A stretch of DNA of 64,000 bases from Acidocella sp. KAb 2-4 (GCF_020567705.1 NZ_JAJDJU010000011.1:1-64000), one strand, 5' to 3'. Shown: positions 26,283 through 36,028, counted from the first letter of the stretch. Translations and numbers: made by a program. Notes: generated from the sequence alone by a model not told the origin.

Positions 26283-27176
26283 TCAGCTTTTCGGGTCGGT
26301 CAAACCGGTGGCGCGGATGCGCGCGGCCTCTTCATCCCAGCCCGGCCGCTCGGCCACGCGCAGGAACAGATCAACCTTAGTCTCGAACAGGCGCATCAGT
26401 TCCGCACGGGCACGGGCGCCGATCTCACGGATGCGGCTGCCGCCGGCGCCAATCAGGATCGCCTTGTGGCCGGGGCGGGAGACATAGATCACCGCATCGA
26501 TGCGGATGGCGCCGTTCTTCTGCTCCTTGAAGCTCTCGGTCTCCACCGTGGTGCCGTAGGGCACTTCGTCGCGCGTTTGCAGGAAGATCTGCTCGCGCAC
26601 GATCTCGGCCGCCAGCAGCCGCTCCGGCACGTCGGTCATCTCATCCTCGGGGTAGAGGAACGGGCCTTCGGGGAGTTTTCCGGTGCAGTAATCCAGTAGC
26701 GCATCCAGCCCGTCACCGCTCTGGGCGGAGATCATGAACACCTGCTCGAAGCTCGCCAACTCGGCCAGGGCCTGGGTCAGCGGCAGCAGCTTCTGGCGGT
26801 CGATCAGGTCGATCTTGTTCAGCACCAGCGCCATCTTGCGCCCTGATGCCGCGGCCTGCGTCACGATCTCGCGCACCGGCTCGGTCAGTCCGGCCTTGGC
26901 GTCCACCAGCAGCAGTACGTAATCGGCCTCCGAGGCGCCATCCCAGGCGGCCGCGACCATCGCGCGGTCCAGCCGCCGCTTGGGCGCGAAGATGCCGGGC
27001 GTGTCCACGAACAACATCTGCGCCGCGTCGCGGACCAGAATCCCCAACACGCGCGCGCGCGTCGTCTGCGCCTTGGGCGTGACAATGGAGAGCTTGGCCC
27101 CGGTGAGGCGGTTGAGCAGGGTCGATTTCCCCGCATTGGGGGCGCCGATTAGCGCGATGAATCCACATTTCGTCAT
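26283..27176 (-). CDS. era: GTPase Era
   Basis: A 297-residue essential GTPase that binds 16S rRNA and checks 30S maturation. G1 GAPNAGKST is at 11-19, then the DTPGIF switch, NKID and a SAQSGDG element. The C-terminal KH domain has the usual HKAILIGAGGSRIREIG signature. The start overlaps the rnc stop (ATGA), the standard rnc-era coupling. Confidence 0.97.
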   Translation of the reverse strand: MTKCGFIALIGAPNAGKSTLLNRLTGAKLSIVTPKAQTTRARVLGILVRDAAQMLFVDTPGIFAPKRRLDRAMVAAAWDGASEADYVLLLVDAKAGLTEPVREIVTQAAASGRKMALVLNKIDLIDRQKLLPLTQALAELASFEQVFMISAQSGDGLDALLDYCTGKLPEGPFLYPEDEMTDVPERLLAAEIVREQIFLQTRDEVPYGTTVETESFKEQKNGAIRIDAVIYVSRPGHKAILIGAGGSRIREIGARARAELMRLFETKVDLFLRVAERPGWDEEAARIRATGLTDPKS

Positions 27177-27844
27177 TCTGGCAATATCTCCAGCAGCATC
27201 CGCGCTGCCTCCTGTTCCGCCGCGCGCTTGGCGCCGGCCTTGGCTTCGGCGCTGGCGCTGCCCACGCTCACACGTATCACGAATAACGGCGCGTGCGAGG
27301 GGCCGCTCTGCGACACCACTGTGTAAACGGGCAGCGACAAGGCGCGCTTAAGCGCCCATTCCTGCAGCGCGGTTTTCGGGTCTTTCGGCGGCGCGGACTG
27401 GGCCTGCACAGCCTCGGCCATTACCCGGCGGATGAAGGCTTTCACCGCGTCCAGCCCGGCATCGAGATACAGCGCCCCGATCATCGCCTCCAGCGCGTCG
27501 GCCAGCACATTGGCCTGGGTGCGCACGCCGCGCTTGGCCTCGCCGGGCGCCACGATCAGCATCTCGCTCACCTCATGCGCCTCGGCCACCGCCGCCAGCG
27601 CCGGCTTGGAGACCAAAGCGGCCAAACGCGGGCCGAGCTTGCCCTCCTGCTCGGCGGGGAAGCGCTCGATCAGCCATTCCGCCACCACGAGGCCAAGCAC
27701 ACGGTCGCCAATGAATTCCAGCCGCTCGTTGGAGCCCACGCCCTTGGCCCCGGCGGCGGAGCGATGCGTCAGGGCCTCGGCCAGCAGCTCGGGCCGGGCG
27801 AATTGGTGTCCCAGGAAGGCCTGGGCCGCGTCCACCCCGCTCAC
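27173..27844 (-). CDS. rnc: Ribonuclease III
   Basis: A 223-residue double-strand-specific endoribonuclease for rRNA processing and mRNA turnover. The signature NERLEFIGDRVLG is at 39-51 with catalytic E43 and D47. D116 and E119 complete the Mg site. A double-stranded-RNA-binding domain follows at ~155-223. It starts at a GTG overlapping the lepB stop (GTGA). Confidence 0.97.
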   Translation of the reverse strand: MSGVDAAQAFLGHQFARPELLAEALTHRSAAGAKGVGSNERLEFIGDRVLGLVVAEWLIERFPAEQEGKLGPRLAALVSKPALAAVAEAHEVSEMLIVAPGEAKRGVRTQANVLADALEAMIGALYLDAGLDAVKAFIRRVMAEAVQAQSAPPKDPKTALQEWALKRALSLPVYTVVSQSGPSHAPLFVIRVSVGSASAEAKAGAKRAAEQEAARMLLEILPE

Positions 27845-28593
27845 TTAATCGCGTGCAGCATCCGGCCCCAGCGGATTTCGAAGGGCCAGTACCAGACCTG
27901 CCAGAACGGATGCTGCAAATCGATGGAGAAAAAGATCAGATCGGCCGGGCCGATGACGTTTTCGATGGGCACATAGCCGACCGGGCCGTCGAGGAAGCGC
28001 GAATCCTCGGAATTGTCCCGGTTATCGCCCATCATAAAGAGATCGCCGGGCGGCACGGTGTAAACCGGCGTGTTGTTGGCGAAACCCTCATCAGTGCGTT
28101 TGAGGATCTGATGCGTCACCCCGCCCGGCAGCGTCTCGGTGTAATCGCGCGCCAGCACGGGCGGGCCGTAGGAGTCGCTGTCGTCGCTATAGGTGCCGGC
28201 ATCCTGGCGCGGCACTTGCTGGCCGTTGATCAGCAACTGGCCGTTGACCATCTGGATGGTGTCGCCCGGCAGGCCGATGACGCGCTTGATGAAATCCTCG
28301 CTCAGATCACCCGGCGGCCGGAACACCACCACATCGCCGCGCTTGGGCCCACCCGCGGGCCAGCGGCCGGAAAAGAAATCCGGCGCGAAGGGGAAGGAGA
28401 AATGCGAATAGCCATAGGCGAATTTGTTGACCACCAGATAATCGCCCACCAGCAGCGTGGGCACCATCGAGCCGGAGGGGATGTAAAACGGCTCAAACAG
28501 AAAAGTGTGGATGCCAACGGCGATCAGCCCGGCATAGAAAATGGTTTTGACGAATTCGATAAAACCGCCGGGAGTCTTTGTCTGCCGTGCCAT
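27841..28593 (-). CDS. lepB: Signal peptidase I
   Basis: A 250-residue type I signal peptidase that removes Sec/Tat signal peptides on the periplasmic face. One membrane helix lies near 16-34. The catalytic Ser is S42 in PSGSM and the general base is K103 in DFIKRVIGLPGD. The GDNRDNSEDSRF box is near the C-terminus. It is coupled to rnc by a 4-base overlap. A second, shorter signal peptidase gene lies 69 bases upstream. Confidence 0.96.
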   Translation of the reverse strand: MARQTKTPGGFIEFVKTIFYAGLIAVGIHTFLFEPFYIPSGSMVPTLLVGDYLVVNKFAYGYSHFSFPFAPDFFSGRWPAGGPKRGDVVVFRPPGDLSEDFIKRVIGLPGDTIQMVNGQLLINGQQVPRQDAGTYSDDSDSYGPPVLARDYTETLPGGVTHQILKRTDEGFANNTPVYTVPPGDLFMMGDNRDNSEDSRFLDGPVGYVPIENVIGPADLIFFSIDLQHPFWQVWYWPFEIRWGRMLHAIK

Positions 28594-28662
28594 CTACCTG
28601 TTGATCCTTAGAGCCTGCCGCATCAAACCCGGCACTGGCGGCTTGTCAAGAAAACCCCCGCC

Positions 28663-29274
28663 TCAACGCAGCCAGCGCGGCGCCCGCCAGGGGGCGAGCG
28701 CCAGCACGGCGCGGCCGATCACATCCCGCTCCGGCACATAACCGACCGGGCCATCGAGGAAGCGCGAATCCTCGGAATCGTCGCGGTTGTCACCGAGCAG
28801 GAACAGATCACCGGGCGGCACGGTGTAGTGCGGCGTGTTATTGGCGAAGCCGTCAGCCGTTACCTTTAGCACCGTATAGCCCCGCCCGTTGGGCAGGGTC
28901 TCGACACAGGCGCGGGCCACCACAGGGCCCAGGCCGCTGGCGTCCTCAATCCATCCGGACGGGGCGCAAGGCATTGTTTCACCGTTGAGAATGAGTCTGC
29001 CGGCGCGCATCTGCACGGTATCGCCGGGCAGGCCGATGAGGCGCTTGACCAGCACCTCGCCCGAGCCGCGGGGCGAGGTGAACACCACCACATCGCCCCG
29101 GTGCGGCGCATAAGGCAACCGGCTGACCAGGATCAAATCGCCGGGGCGCAGCGCCGGAACCATGCTGCCCGACGGGACCAGATAGGGCGTGACGACCCAG
29201 GCGCGCAGAGCCAGCGCGGCGGCCAGGGCCACAGCCAGCACCAGCGCCAGTTCGGCCAGATTCGCGCGCCGCAT
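28663..29274 (-). CDS. Second signal peptidase I, compact form
   Basis: A 203-residue paralogue of the adjacent lepB with an N-terminal membrane helix (~8-28), catalytic S37 in PSGSM and base K77 in VLVKRLIGLPGD, and the GDNRDDSEDSRF box. All catalytic elements are intact, so it should be active. It is about 47 residues shorter, mainly because the insert between the Ser and Lys regions is missing. It is divergent from the D,D-carboxypeptidase gene and is probably the first gene of the minus-strand lepB-rnc-era operon. Confidence 0.93.
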   Translation of the reverse strand: MRRANLAELALVLAVALAAALALRAWVVTPYLVPSGSMVPALRPGDLILVSRLPYAPHRGDVVVFTSPRGSGEVLVKRLIGLPGDTVQMRAGRLILNGETMPCAPSGWIEDASGLGPVVARACVETLPNGRGYTVLKVTADGFANNTPHYTVPPGDLFLLGDNRDDSEDSRFLDGPVGYVPERDVIGRAVLALAPWRAPRWLR

Positions 29275-29392
29275 TACATTAATTCACCGTTTGCAACCGG
29301 CACTCATCAATCCCGGCGCTTGCGGCGTGTCAACAAATGGGGGAGACAGACCCCCAGTTTTGCCCGACCACCACATGGAGACCGCTTTGCCC

Positions 29393-30676
29393 ATGTTTTC
29401 GCCCATGCCCAAGACTGCCGGTTTGTCTCGCGTCGCGCTTGCCGCCGCGCTGGTGTTCGCCAACGCCGCCGCGGCCAAAACGCCGCACCATGCCCGCGCG
29501 GCCGTGGATAACGGCCCGCACACCGCCGCCGCCGTGGCCGACAAGATCGGCGCCACCCCTGCGCCGTCAGGCCCGCCGCCGGTGCCCGATTCCCCGATCG
29601 CGGACAAGAACACGCCGACCCCGCCCACCCTGCCGGACATGACCTCTTATGTGCTGATGGATGCCGCGACCGGCGCCATCATCGCCGAGGCGGCGCCGCA
29701 TCTGCAGGTACCGCCCGCCAGCCTGACCAAGCTGATGACCGCGCATCTCGCCTACAAGGCGCTGCATAGCGGCGGGCTGAAGCTGGACCAGACCGTGCCG
29801 GTCTCCGTGAATGCATGGCATCAGCAGGGCTCGACCATGTTCATCGACCCAAATTCGGTGGTCACGGTGGACCAGTTGCTGCATGGGCTGATCATCGATT
29901 CGGGCAACGACGCCGCCGTGGCCCTGGCCGAGCAGATCGCCGGCTCGACCGACGCCTTCGTGCAGATGATGAACAAGGAAGTGGCCAACCTCGGCCTGAC
30001 CGACACGAACTACACCAACCCCACCGGCCTGCCCGACCCGAACCTGCACACCTCGTCGATGGACGTGGCGAAGCTGTCGCGCGCGATCCTGCAGGACGAG
30101 CCGGAGATCCTCGATATCTCCAAGCAGCCGAGCTACACCTATAACAACATCACCCAGGCCACCTGGAACCCGGTGCTGGCCAAGGACCCCACGGTGGACG
30201 GGCTGAAAACCGGCCTGACCAACGAGTCCGGCCATTGCATCGACGCCACCGCCCAGCGCGGAAATATGCGTCTGATCGCCGTCGTCACCGGCGGGCCAAC
30301 CTGGAGCTCAAGCACCGCGGCGATCGAAACGCTGCTGGATTACGGCCAGAAATTCTTCACCGACGCCAAGATCGCCAGCGCCAACCAGCAGATCGACACG
30401 CTGCAAAGCGACGCGCTGGATAGCGGCAGCGTGGCCGTAGGCCCGGCGCAGGACGTGACCCTGACCCTGCCTGCTGATGCCGTCAACAGAATCACGCACA
30501 GCATCGCCTACACCGCCGACCTCACGCCCGGCGTGACCAAGGGCGAAACGCTGGGCAGCGTGACCTACACCGTTGACGGCAAGACCCTGGCCAATGTTCC
30601 CGTGGTGGCGCTGGCTGATTCGCCGCCGGCCACCTTCTTCACCAAACTGAAACGCAAACTGAGCAAGATGCTATGA
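29393..30676 (+). CDS. D-alanyl-D-alanine carboxypeptidase (penicillin-binding protein 5/6 family)
   Basis: A 427-residue low-molecular-mass PBP that trims peptidoglycan pentapeptides in the periplasm. An N-terminal signal peptide ends in AAAAK near residue 29, followed by a Pro-rich linker. Active-site motifs are SLTK at 110-113, SGN at 170-172 and KTG at 272-274. A C-terminal beta domain and amphipathic tail (TKLKRKLSKML) fit the membrane anchor of this family. The start is uncertain: ATGs at 29375, 29393 and 29405 all lack an ideal Shine-Dalgarno, and 29393 was chosen for signal-peptide shape. Confidence 0.93.
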   Translation: MFSPMPKTAGLSRVALAAALVFANAAAAKTPHHARAAVDNGPHTAAAVADKIGATPAPSGPPPVPDSPIADKNTPTPPTLPDMTSYVLMDAATGAIIAEAAPHLQVPPASLTKLMTAHLAYKALHSGGLKLDQTVPVSVNAWHQQGSTMFIDPNSVVTVDQLLHGLIIDSGNDAAVALAEQIAGSTDAFVQMMNKEVANLGLTDTNYTNPTGLPDPNLHTSSMDVAKLSRAILQDEPEILDISKQPSYTYNNITQATWNPVLAKDPTVDGLKTGLTNESGHCIDATAQRGNMRLIAVVTGGPTWSSSTAAIETLLDYGQKFFTDAKIASANQQIDTLQSDALDSGSVAVGPAQDVTLTLPADAVNRITHSIAYTADLTPGVTKGETLGSVTYTVDGKTLANVPVVALADSPPATFFTKLKRKLSKML

Positions 30677-30921
30677 GCGACACCCTGCCCGACCGTCTGT
30701 CCATCGATCCCGACAGCCAGTTCTTCAACGAGGCCCTGCTGCAGCGGGGCATCGGCATCCGTTTCAACGGCGCCGAGAAGACCAATGTCGAGGAATATTG
30801 CGTCTCCGAGGGCTGGGTGCGTGTAGCTGCGGGCAAGACCCTGGACCGCCGCGGTAAGCCGCTGACGATCAAGCTCAAGGGCAAGGTCGAGCCATATCTC
30901 CGCGAGGAGGGCGAGGGCTGA
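30673..30921 (+). CDS. DUF3297 family small protein
   Basis: An 82-residue conserved protein of unknown function. It is Asp/Glu/Lys-rich with the typical opening DRLSIDPDSQFFNE and ending TLDRRGKPLTIKLKGKVEPYL. It has no membrane segment. It is translationally coupled to the carboxypeptidase gene (ATGA). No function is proposed. Confidence 0.88.
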   Translation: MSDTLPDRLSIDPDSQFFNEALLQRGIGIRFNGAEKTNVEEYCVSEGWVRVAAGKTLDRRGKPLTIKLKGKVEPYLREEGEG

Positions 30922-30937
30922 GCCGGCAGGCTCAGCC
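30916..30937. terminator. Shared hairpin covering two convergent stop codons
   Basis: A perfect 9-bp inverted repeat (30916-30924 with 30929-30937, 4-base loop) contains the stop codon of the DUF3297 gene on plus and of the flavin reductase gene on minus. There is no U-tract on either side, so it may act as a 3'-end barrier rather than a classical terminator. Confidence 0.5.
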
Positions 30938-31549
30938 AGGCCGCGTCATGTCCAGCCGGGTCGCGGGCAGCACCTCGGCGTAAGCCGTCGGCCCGCCCGC
31001 CCGTAGCACGATCTGCGCGGCGAAGGTGTCGAACACGCCATCGGTGATGAGGTGCGGGGCGATATGCACCCCAACCACCTCACCCAGCACCAGCCAAGCT
31101 TGCGCCAGATCGCCGCGCCAGCCTTTGAGTTGCACGATATCGGCGAGCTTGCACTCGAAATTCACCGGGCTGGCCGCCACGCGCGGCACCGACACCAGGC
31201 GCGCGGGCGCCTTGTCCAACCCGGCCAGCGTGAATTCATCCACCCCGTAAGGCGCGGTGGCCGAGCTCGCGTTCATCGCCTCGGCCAGCGGGCGCGTGGT
31301 CAGATTCCAGACGAATTCGCCGGTTTCGCGCACATTGCGCAGCGTGTCCTTGGCGGCGATGCTGGAGAAGCCGATGATCGGCGGGTGGTAGCAGAAAGCG
31401 TTGAAAAAGCTGTAGGGCGCCAGATTCACCGAGCCATCGGCACCGCGCGACGAGATCCAGCCAATCGGGCGCGGCCCGACGATGGCGTTGAACGGATCAT
31501 GCTTCAGCCCATGCCCCTTGGCCGGTTCGTAGAAATATTCCTGCTGCAT
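30932..31549 (-). CDS. Flavin reductase-like (FMN-binding split-barrel) protein
   Basis: A 205-residue protein of the flavoredoxin/flavin reductase-like domain family that binds FMN and usually reduces flavin with NAD(P)H. The opening NAIVGPRPIGWISSRGADGSVNLAPYSFFN and the later FSS-AKDTLRN-RETGEFVWNL are typical. The open frame extends to 31717, but the ATG at 31549 has GGAGGG 5 bases upstream and does not overlap the GGDEF gene. The substrate is unknown. Confidence 0.88.
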   Translation of the reverse strand: MQQEYFYEPAKGHGLKHDPFNAIVGPRPIGWISSRGADGSVNLAPYSFFNAFCYHPPIIGFSSIAAKDTLRNVRETGEFVWNLTTRPLAEAMNASSATAPYGVDEFTLAGLDKAPARLVSVPRVAASPVNFECKLADIVQLKGWRGDLAQAWLVLGEVVGVHIAPHLITDGVFDTFAAQIVLRAGGPTAYAEVLPATRLDMTRPG

Positions 31550-31595
31550 CCGCGCGCCCTCCATGTCCCCGAATATGCGCGCCACCGGGGCGGGA

Positions 31596-32876
31596 TCAAG
31601 CCTCGCCCGCCAGTGCATCCTCTCGGTAGCGCACGACCTGGTCGCCGCCGAACAGACGGGCATCGGCCAGGGCCTTGCCGGCGCGGCGGGTGAGTTCGAG
31701 CGGATTATACAGATCATCCGGCCCGGCGAAGGCGGCGGCGCCGCAGCTCAGGGTCAGCATCCCACCCTCGCGCCCGTCATCGCTGAGCGCCAGCGCCCGC
31801 ACCGCCTCGGCGATCTGCCGCGCCACGCATTCCGCCCCCGGCGCGTCGGCCAGCGGCAGCAGCACCGCGATCTCGGTCTTGCCGTAGCGGGCCACGATAT
31901 CGCCTGTGCGACGGGGAACAGCGCTCACCGCCTCCGCCACGCGGCGCAGCCGGGCATCGGCCGCCTTGCGCCCGTGCCGCGCGGCATAGCGGGCGAACTG
32001 GTCGATCTCGATCAGCACCAGCCCGAGCGGCTTATGGCTGCGCACCGCGCGCTTGAACTCGTAGCCCAGCGTGGCATCGAACGGCTTGCGCCCCGGCAAA
32101 CCGGTAACGGAATCCACCCCGCCCTCCTCCTGCGCGGCATGGGCGTGCGGGCGGACCTCCGGGCGGCGTGCTTCGGTGATATCCACCATCACGCCCTGCA
32201 CCGCCTCGACCTCGCCGAAGCGGTCGCGCAGCGCCTGAGCGCGCAGGCTCACGGCGCGGATCTCGCCATCCGGGCGGCGCAGCTTGGCCGTGGCATCAAA
32301 CTCGCCGCCCTTGGCCATGATCTCGCGCAGCAATGCGCCGACGCGCGCGCCATCCAGCGGGTGCAGCGCGGCCAGGGCGGAGTCCAGCCGCGGATGGTAA
32401 TGCTCGTGCCATAGCCCATGGATGCGGAACATCTCATCGGACCAGGAGAGGCGCTGCCCCGGCACGCTCAGCCGCCAATGCCCAACATGCCCAGCCTGCT
32501 CGGCCATGGCGAGCCAGGACCGCGCCTCCAGCATCGCCGCCTCGGCCCGTTGCGCGCGCAGCGCCAGGCGCCGGTTGAGCACCCTCGCCTGCCCCGCGCG
32601 CAGCCGCCGCGCCACCGGCCAAAACACCACCGGCAGCGCCAGCAGGCACAGCGCAGACACCCCGCGCAGCAGCGGCGCCACACCCGGCGCATGCAGCCGC
32701 GCGGTAACGATCAGCAGGGTCTGCATCAGCGCCGCGCAGAGCAACGCGCCCATTAGCGTCGCCCGCTGGCCGCGCAACACGCTGTCTTCCGTCGCGCTGT
32801 AAAGATCGTTCACCGCATAAGCCATCGCCAGAAACGCGATCGCCAGCACCATCTCCGTCATTATATCGACCACCAT
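31596..32876 (-). CDS. Membrane PAS-GGDEF protein with degenerate active site
   Basis: A 426-residue signalling protein. Two or three N-terminal helices (~8-25, 40-58, 72-88) are followed by a PAS-like domain (~125-235, ending VQGVMVDITEARR). A diguanylate-cyclase-type domain spans ~255-418. The catalytic motif is GKTEI at 332-336 instead of GGDEF, and the first metal-site Asp is Glu (E290), so cyclase activity is unlikely. The inhibitory RxxD site (RTGD 323-326) is intact, so c-di-GMP binding is possible. The ATG at 32876 follows GAGGGG. An upstream TTG is weaker. Confidence 0.85.
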   Translation of the reverse strand: MVVDIMTEMVLAIAFLAMAYAVNDLYSATEDSVLRGQRATLMGALLCAALMQTLLIVTARLHAPGVAPLLRGVSALCLLALPVVFWPVARRLRAGQARVLNRRLALRAQRAEAAMLEARSWLAMAEQAGHVGHWRLSVPGQRLSWSDEMFRIHGLWHEHYHPRLDSALAALHPLDGARVGALLREIMAKGGEFDATAKLRRPDGEIRAVSLRAQALRDRFGEVEAVQGVMVDITEARRPEVRPHAHAAQEEGGVDSVTGLPGRKPFDATLGYEFKRAVRSHKPLGLVLIEIDQFARYAARHGRKAADARLRRVAEAVSAVPRRTGDIVARYGKTEIAVLLPLADAPGAECVARQIAEAVRALALSDDGREGGMLTLSCGAAAFAGPDDLYNPLELTRRAGKALADARLFGGDQVVRYREDALAGEA

Positions 32877-32940
32877 GCCGCCCCTCACGCCGGAAGAAAT
32901 CGTTAACAAACCATTCCTTCTGGATCATGCGCGGGCAAAG

Positions 32941-33351
32941 TTAAGCGGGTGCTAACGGCGCGGCGGAAATGATGACCTGGGCATAGGCGTAGGGATATTC
33001 GTCGGTGAGCGAGAGCAGAACCTGCGCCAGATGGCCGGGCGGGGTAATGGCGCGCAGCCGCTCGGCCGCGCCGCCATGCAACTCCAGTGTCGGCTGACCC
33101 GAGGGCAGATTGACCACGCGCAGATCGGAGAGGAACACGCCGTCGCGGAAGCCGGTGCCAAGCGCCTTGGCGCAGGCCTCCTTGGCGGCGAAGCGCTTGG
33201 CGTAGCTTGCGGCGCGGAAATGCGCCCGCCGCTCGGAACGCGCACGCTCGATCTCGGAAAACACGCGCAGGGTGAAGCGCTCGCCATGCCGTTCCAGCGC
33301 CTGCTCGATCCGCCTGATATCGCAGATATCCGAGCCCATCCCCAGGATCAT
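32941..33351 (-). CDS. acpS: Holo-[acyl-carrier-protein] synthase
   Basis: A 136-residue phosphopantetheinyl transferase that activates ACP with coenzyme A. It shows the AcpS signature [12 protein letters not shown] at the start and [16 protein letters not shown] near 53-68. The ATG overlaps the rsh stop (ATGA). In many alphaproteobacteria acpS leads directly into lepB-rnc-era. Here about 3.7 kb of other genes intervene. Confidence 0.96.
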   Translation of the reverse strand: MILGMGSDICDIRRIEQALERHGERFTLRVFSEIERARSERRAHFRAASYAKRFAAKEACAKALGTGFRDGVFLSDLRVVNLPSGQPTLELHGGAAERLRAITPPGHLAQVLLSLTDEYPYAYAQVIISAAPLAPA

Positions 33352-35609
33352 GCGCGTTCGCGCTCGACCTGGGCGATGCCCGGCGTGCCGCGCAGCCCCG
33401 CGATCACCTGGTTGAGGTGACGGGCGTCACGCACCTCCACATCCACCATGATCTCAAAGAAATCCTGCTGCCGGTGCACGACTTTGAGATTGGCGATGGC
33501 GCCATCCTGCTTCGCCACGGCATTGGTGAGGTTGGCCAGCGCGCTCGGCGAATTGCCGGCGATGACGCTGATGCGCCCGGTGAAGCGCTGCGTCTTCGGG
33601 TCGAGCCGGGCGAGCGCGGCCGAGTCCCAATCGACGTCGAGGAAGCGTTCCGGCGTCGCGGCGAAGGTCTCCAGCGTCGGGCAATCCTTGGTGTGCACGG
33701 TGACACCCTTGCCGGTGGTGACGATGCCGACGATCTTGTCGCCCGGCAGCGGGTGGCAGCACCCGGCGTAATGCACGTCCATCCCCGCGACGAGGCCGGT
33801 GATGGGCAGGCCGGACTCCGCCTTACCGCCGGTGCGCGGTGAGCGCGCCGCTAATCCCCCGCCGATGAACGAGGGCAGCACACGCGGCGCGCGCGCGGCG
33901 CGCAGCTCGGGATAGGCGGCGTGGATCACATCCTTGGCCGTAAGGGCACCCGTGCCGACGGCGACGTAGAGATCGTCCACGCTCGCCTGTTTCAGCGCCT
34001 TCAGCACTGGCTCGAGCACTTTCTCGGAGCCGTCCACCCCCTCCTGCCGGAAGGCCTTGGCAAGCACGGTCTTGCCGGCGTCGCGGTGCTGGTCGCGCAT
34101 CTGCTGCGCGAGGAAGCGGCGGATGCGCGCGCGCGCCTTGCCGGTGACGACAAAACGCTCCCAGGCTGGGCTGGGCGTGCCGCCGCGCGCGGTGAGGATT
34201 TCTACTTGGTCGCCATTCTGCAATTCGTAGCGCAGCGGCATCAACCGCCCGTTGATGCGCGCACCCACGCAGCTATCGCCGATCTGGCTATGCACCGCAT
34301 AAGCGAAATCGACCGAGGTCGCCCCCCGCGGGAGCTGGATGAGCTGGCCCTTGGGCGTGAAGCAGAACACCTGGTCCTGGTAGAGTTCCAGCTTGGTGTT
34401 TTCGAGAAACTCGTCCGGCGCCGCGGAGTTTTCCAGAATCTCCAGCAGATCCTGCACCCAGCGGAATTTCTGCACATCGCCCGAGGACGCATCCGCCTGC
34501 TTATACAGCCAATGCGCGGCGACACCGGCTTCCGCCACCGCCTGCATCTCGGGCGTGCGGATCTGGATCTCGATCTTCTGGTTGCGCGGCTGGCGCAGCG
34601 TGACGCCGGTATGCAGCGATTGATAGCCGTTTGTTTTCGGCGTCGAGATGTAATCCTTGAAGCGCCCGGCAATCACCGGATACGCGGCATGGATCGCGCC
34701 CAGCGCCACGTAGCAATCGGCCCGCGTCGGCACGATGATGCGGAAGGCCATGATGTCCGAGAGCTGCTCGAAGGCGACGTTGCGCCGCTGCATCTTCTGC
34801 CAGATGGAATAGGGCGATTTCTCGCGCCCGGCGATTTCCACCACCTTCACCCCGGCCTCTTGGCAGACATGCGTGAGTTCCTTGCGGACCTCCTCGATCA
34901 CATCAGCCCCCTGCCCGCGCAGGAAGTTGAGACGCGCCTGGATGCTTTCATAAGCCTCGGGGTCGATCTCGGCGAAGGAGCGGTTTTGCAGCTCGGTCTT
35001 CACCGCCTCCATGCCGATGCGCTCGGCCAGGGGGGCGTAGATCTCCATCGTTTCGCGCGCGATGCGCTGGCGCTTATGCGCGGCCGAGATGGCGCCGATG
35101 GTGCGCATATTGTGCAGCCGGTCCGCCAGCTTCACGATCAGCACGCGGATATCCTTGCTCATCGCCAGCACCAGCTTGCGGAAATTCTCCGCCTGCTTGG
35201 TCCGGTCCGATTGCAATTCCAGCCGCGTCAGCTTGGTGACGCCGTCCACCAGCCAGGCCACCTCGGCGCCGAAACGCTTCTGCACATCGGGCAAGGTGAG
35301 TGCGGTGTCCTCCACCGTGTCGTGCAGCAACCCGGTGATGATGGAGGCGGCATCCAGCTTGTAGCCGGCCAGGATGTTGGCCACCGCTAGCGGATGCGTG
35401 ATGTAGGGCTCGCCATTATCGCGCTTTTGCGCGGCGTGGGCTTGCTCGGCGATGCCGTAAGCCTCGTCGATAAGCGCGGGATCGGCCTTACTGTCATAGG
35501 CCGCGACACGCGCCAACAGCCCGCGCAGTTCGGGGTGGAACTGCGGCGGGCTCGCGGACAGCCCTTCAGGCGACCAGGACAGGCTCAAACCACGGCAGCC
35601 TGTCGGCAT
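33348..35609 (-). CDS. rsh: Bifunctional (p)ppGpp synthetase/hydrolase
   Basis: A 753-residue RelA/SpoT homologue. The hydrolase domain has the HD motif HDTVEDT at 96-102. The synthetase domain has [20 protein letters not shown] near 315-335. TGS ([32 protein letters not shown]) and a C-terminal ACT domain follow. Both catalytic halves look intact, as expected for the single Rsh of most alphaproteobacteria. The ATG at 35609 lies 5 bases after the rpoZ stop. The first ~25 residues are not conserved-looking and the true start may be further in. Confidence 0.96.
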   Translation of the reverse strand: MPTGCRGLSLSWSPEGLSASPPQFHPELRGLLARVAAYDSKADPALIDEAYGIAEQAHAAQKRDNGEPYITHPLAVANILAGYKLDAASIITGLLHDTVEDTALTLPDVQKRFGAEVAWLVDGVTKLTRLELQSDRTKQAENFRKLVLAMSKDIRVLIVKLADRLHNMRTIGAISAAHKRQRIARETMEIYAPLAERIGMEAVKTELQNRSFAEIDPEAYESIQARLNFLRGQGADVIEEVRKELTHVCQEAGVKVVEIAGREKSPYSIWQKMQRRNVAFEQLSDIMAFRIIVPTRADCYVALGAIHAAYPVIAGRFKDYISTPKTNGYQSLHTGVTLRQPRNQKIEIQIRTPEMQAVAEAGVAAHWLYKQADASSGDVQKFRWVQDLLEILENSAAPDEFLENTKLELYQDQVFCFTPKGQLIQLPRGATSVDFAYAVHSQIGDSCVGARINGRLMPLRYELQNGDQVEILTARGGTPSPAWERFVVTGKARARIRRFLAQQMRDQHRDAGKTVLAKAFRQEGVDGSEKVLEPVLKALKQASVDDLYVAVGTGALTAKDVIHAAYPELRAARAPRVLPSFIGGGLAARSPRTGGKAESGLPITGLVAGMDVHYAGCCHPLPGDKIVGIVTTGKGVTVHTKDCPTLETFAATPERFLDVDWDSAALARLDPKTQRFTGRISVIAGNSPSALANLTNAVAKQDGAIANLKVVHRQQDFFEIMVDVEVRDARHLNQVIAGLRGTPGIAQVERERA

Positions 35610-35614
35610 GGTGA

Positions 35615-36028
35615 TTACCGGCGGGAGGATTTGCCGCCGAGCTCGGCCTCGATCGCGGCCTGGATATCCTCGGGCGACATGATCTCCTCGCCCTCGGCGG
35701 CCATGGCGGCGGCCTCTTCCTCGGCGGAAACATCCTGCAGGCCGAAAATGTTCTGCTCGGTGGGGATCAGGTCCACCACCTCTTCATCCACCGGCTCCGG
35801 CTCGGGCACGCGGGACAGGCCCTTGACCAGATCCTGCTCCAGCTCCGGCAGCGACAGGGTTTCATCGGCGATCTCGCGCAGGGCCACCACCGGGTTTTTG
35901 TCGTTGTCCCGGTCGATGGTCAGCTGCTCGCCACGGCTGATGTTACGGGCACGCTGCGCGGCCAACAGCACCAGCTCGAACCGGTTTGGCACTTTCAATA
36001 CGCAGTCTTCGACGGTTACGCGGGCCAT
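35615..36028 (-). CDS. rpoZ: RNA polymerase omega subunit
   Basis: A 137-residue RNA polymerase subunit that helps assembly of beta-prime. It has the standard opening [30 protein letters not shown] and the [15 protein letters not shown] block. The C-terminal ~60 residues are an acidic extension, longer than in E. coli (91 residues). It lies directly upstream of rsh, the usual rpoZ-spoT pairing. Confidence 0.97.
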   Translation of the reverse strand: MARVTVEDCVLKVPNRFELVLLAAQRARNISRGEQLTIDRDNDKNPVVALREIADETLSLPELEQDLVKGLSRVPEPEPVDEEVVDLIPTEQNIFGLQDVSAEEEAAAMAAEGEEIMSPEDIQAAIEAELGGKSSRR

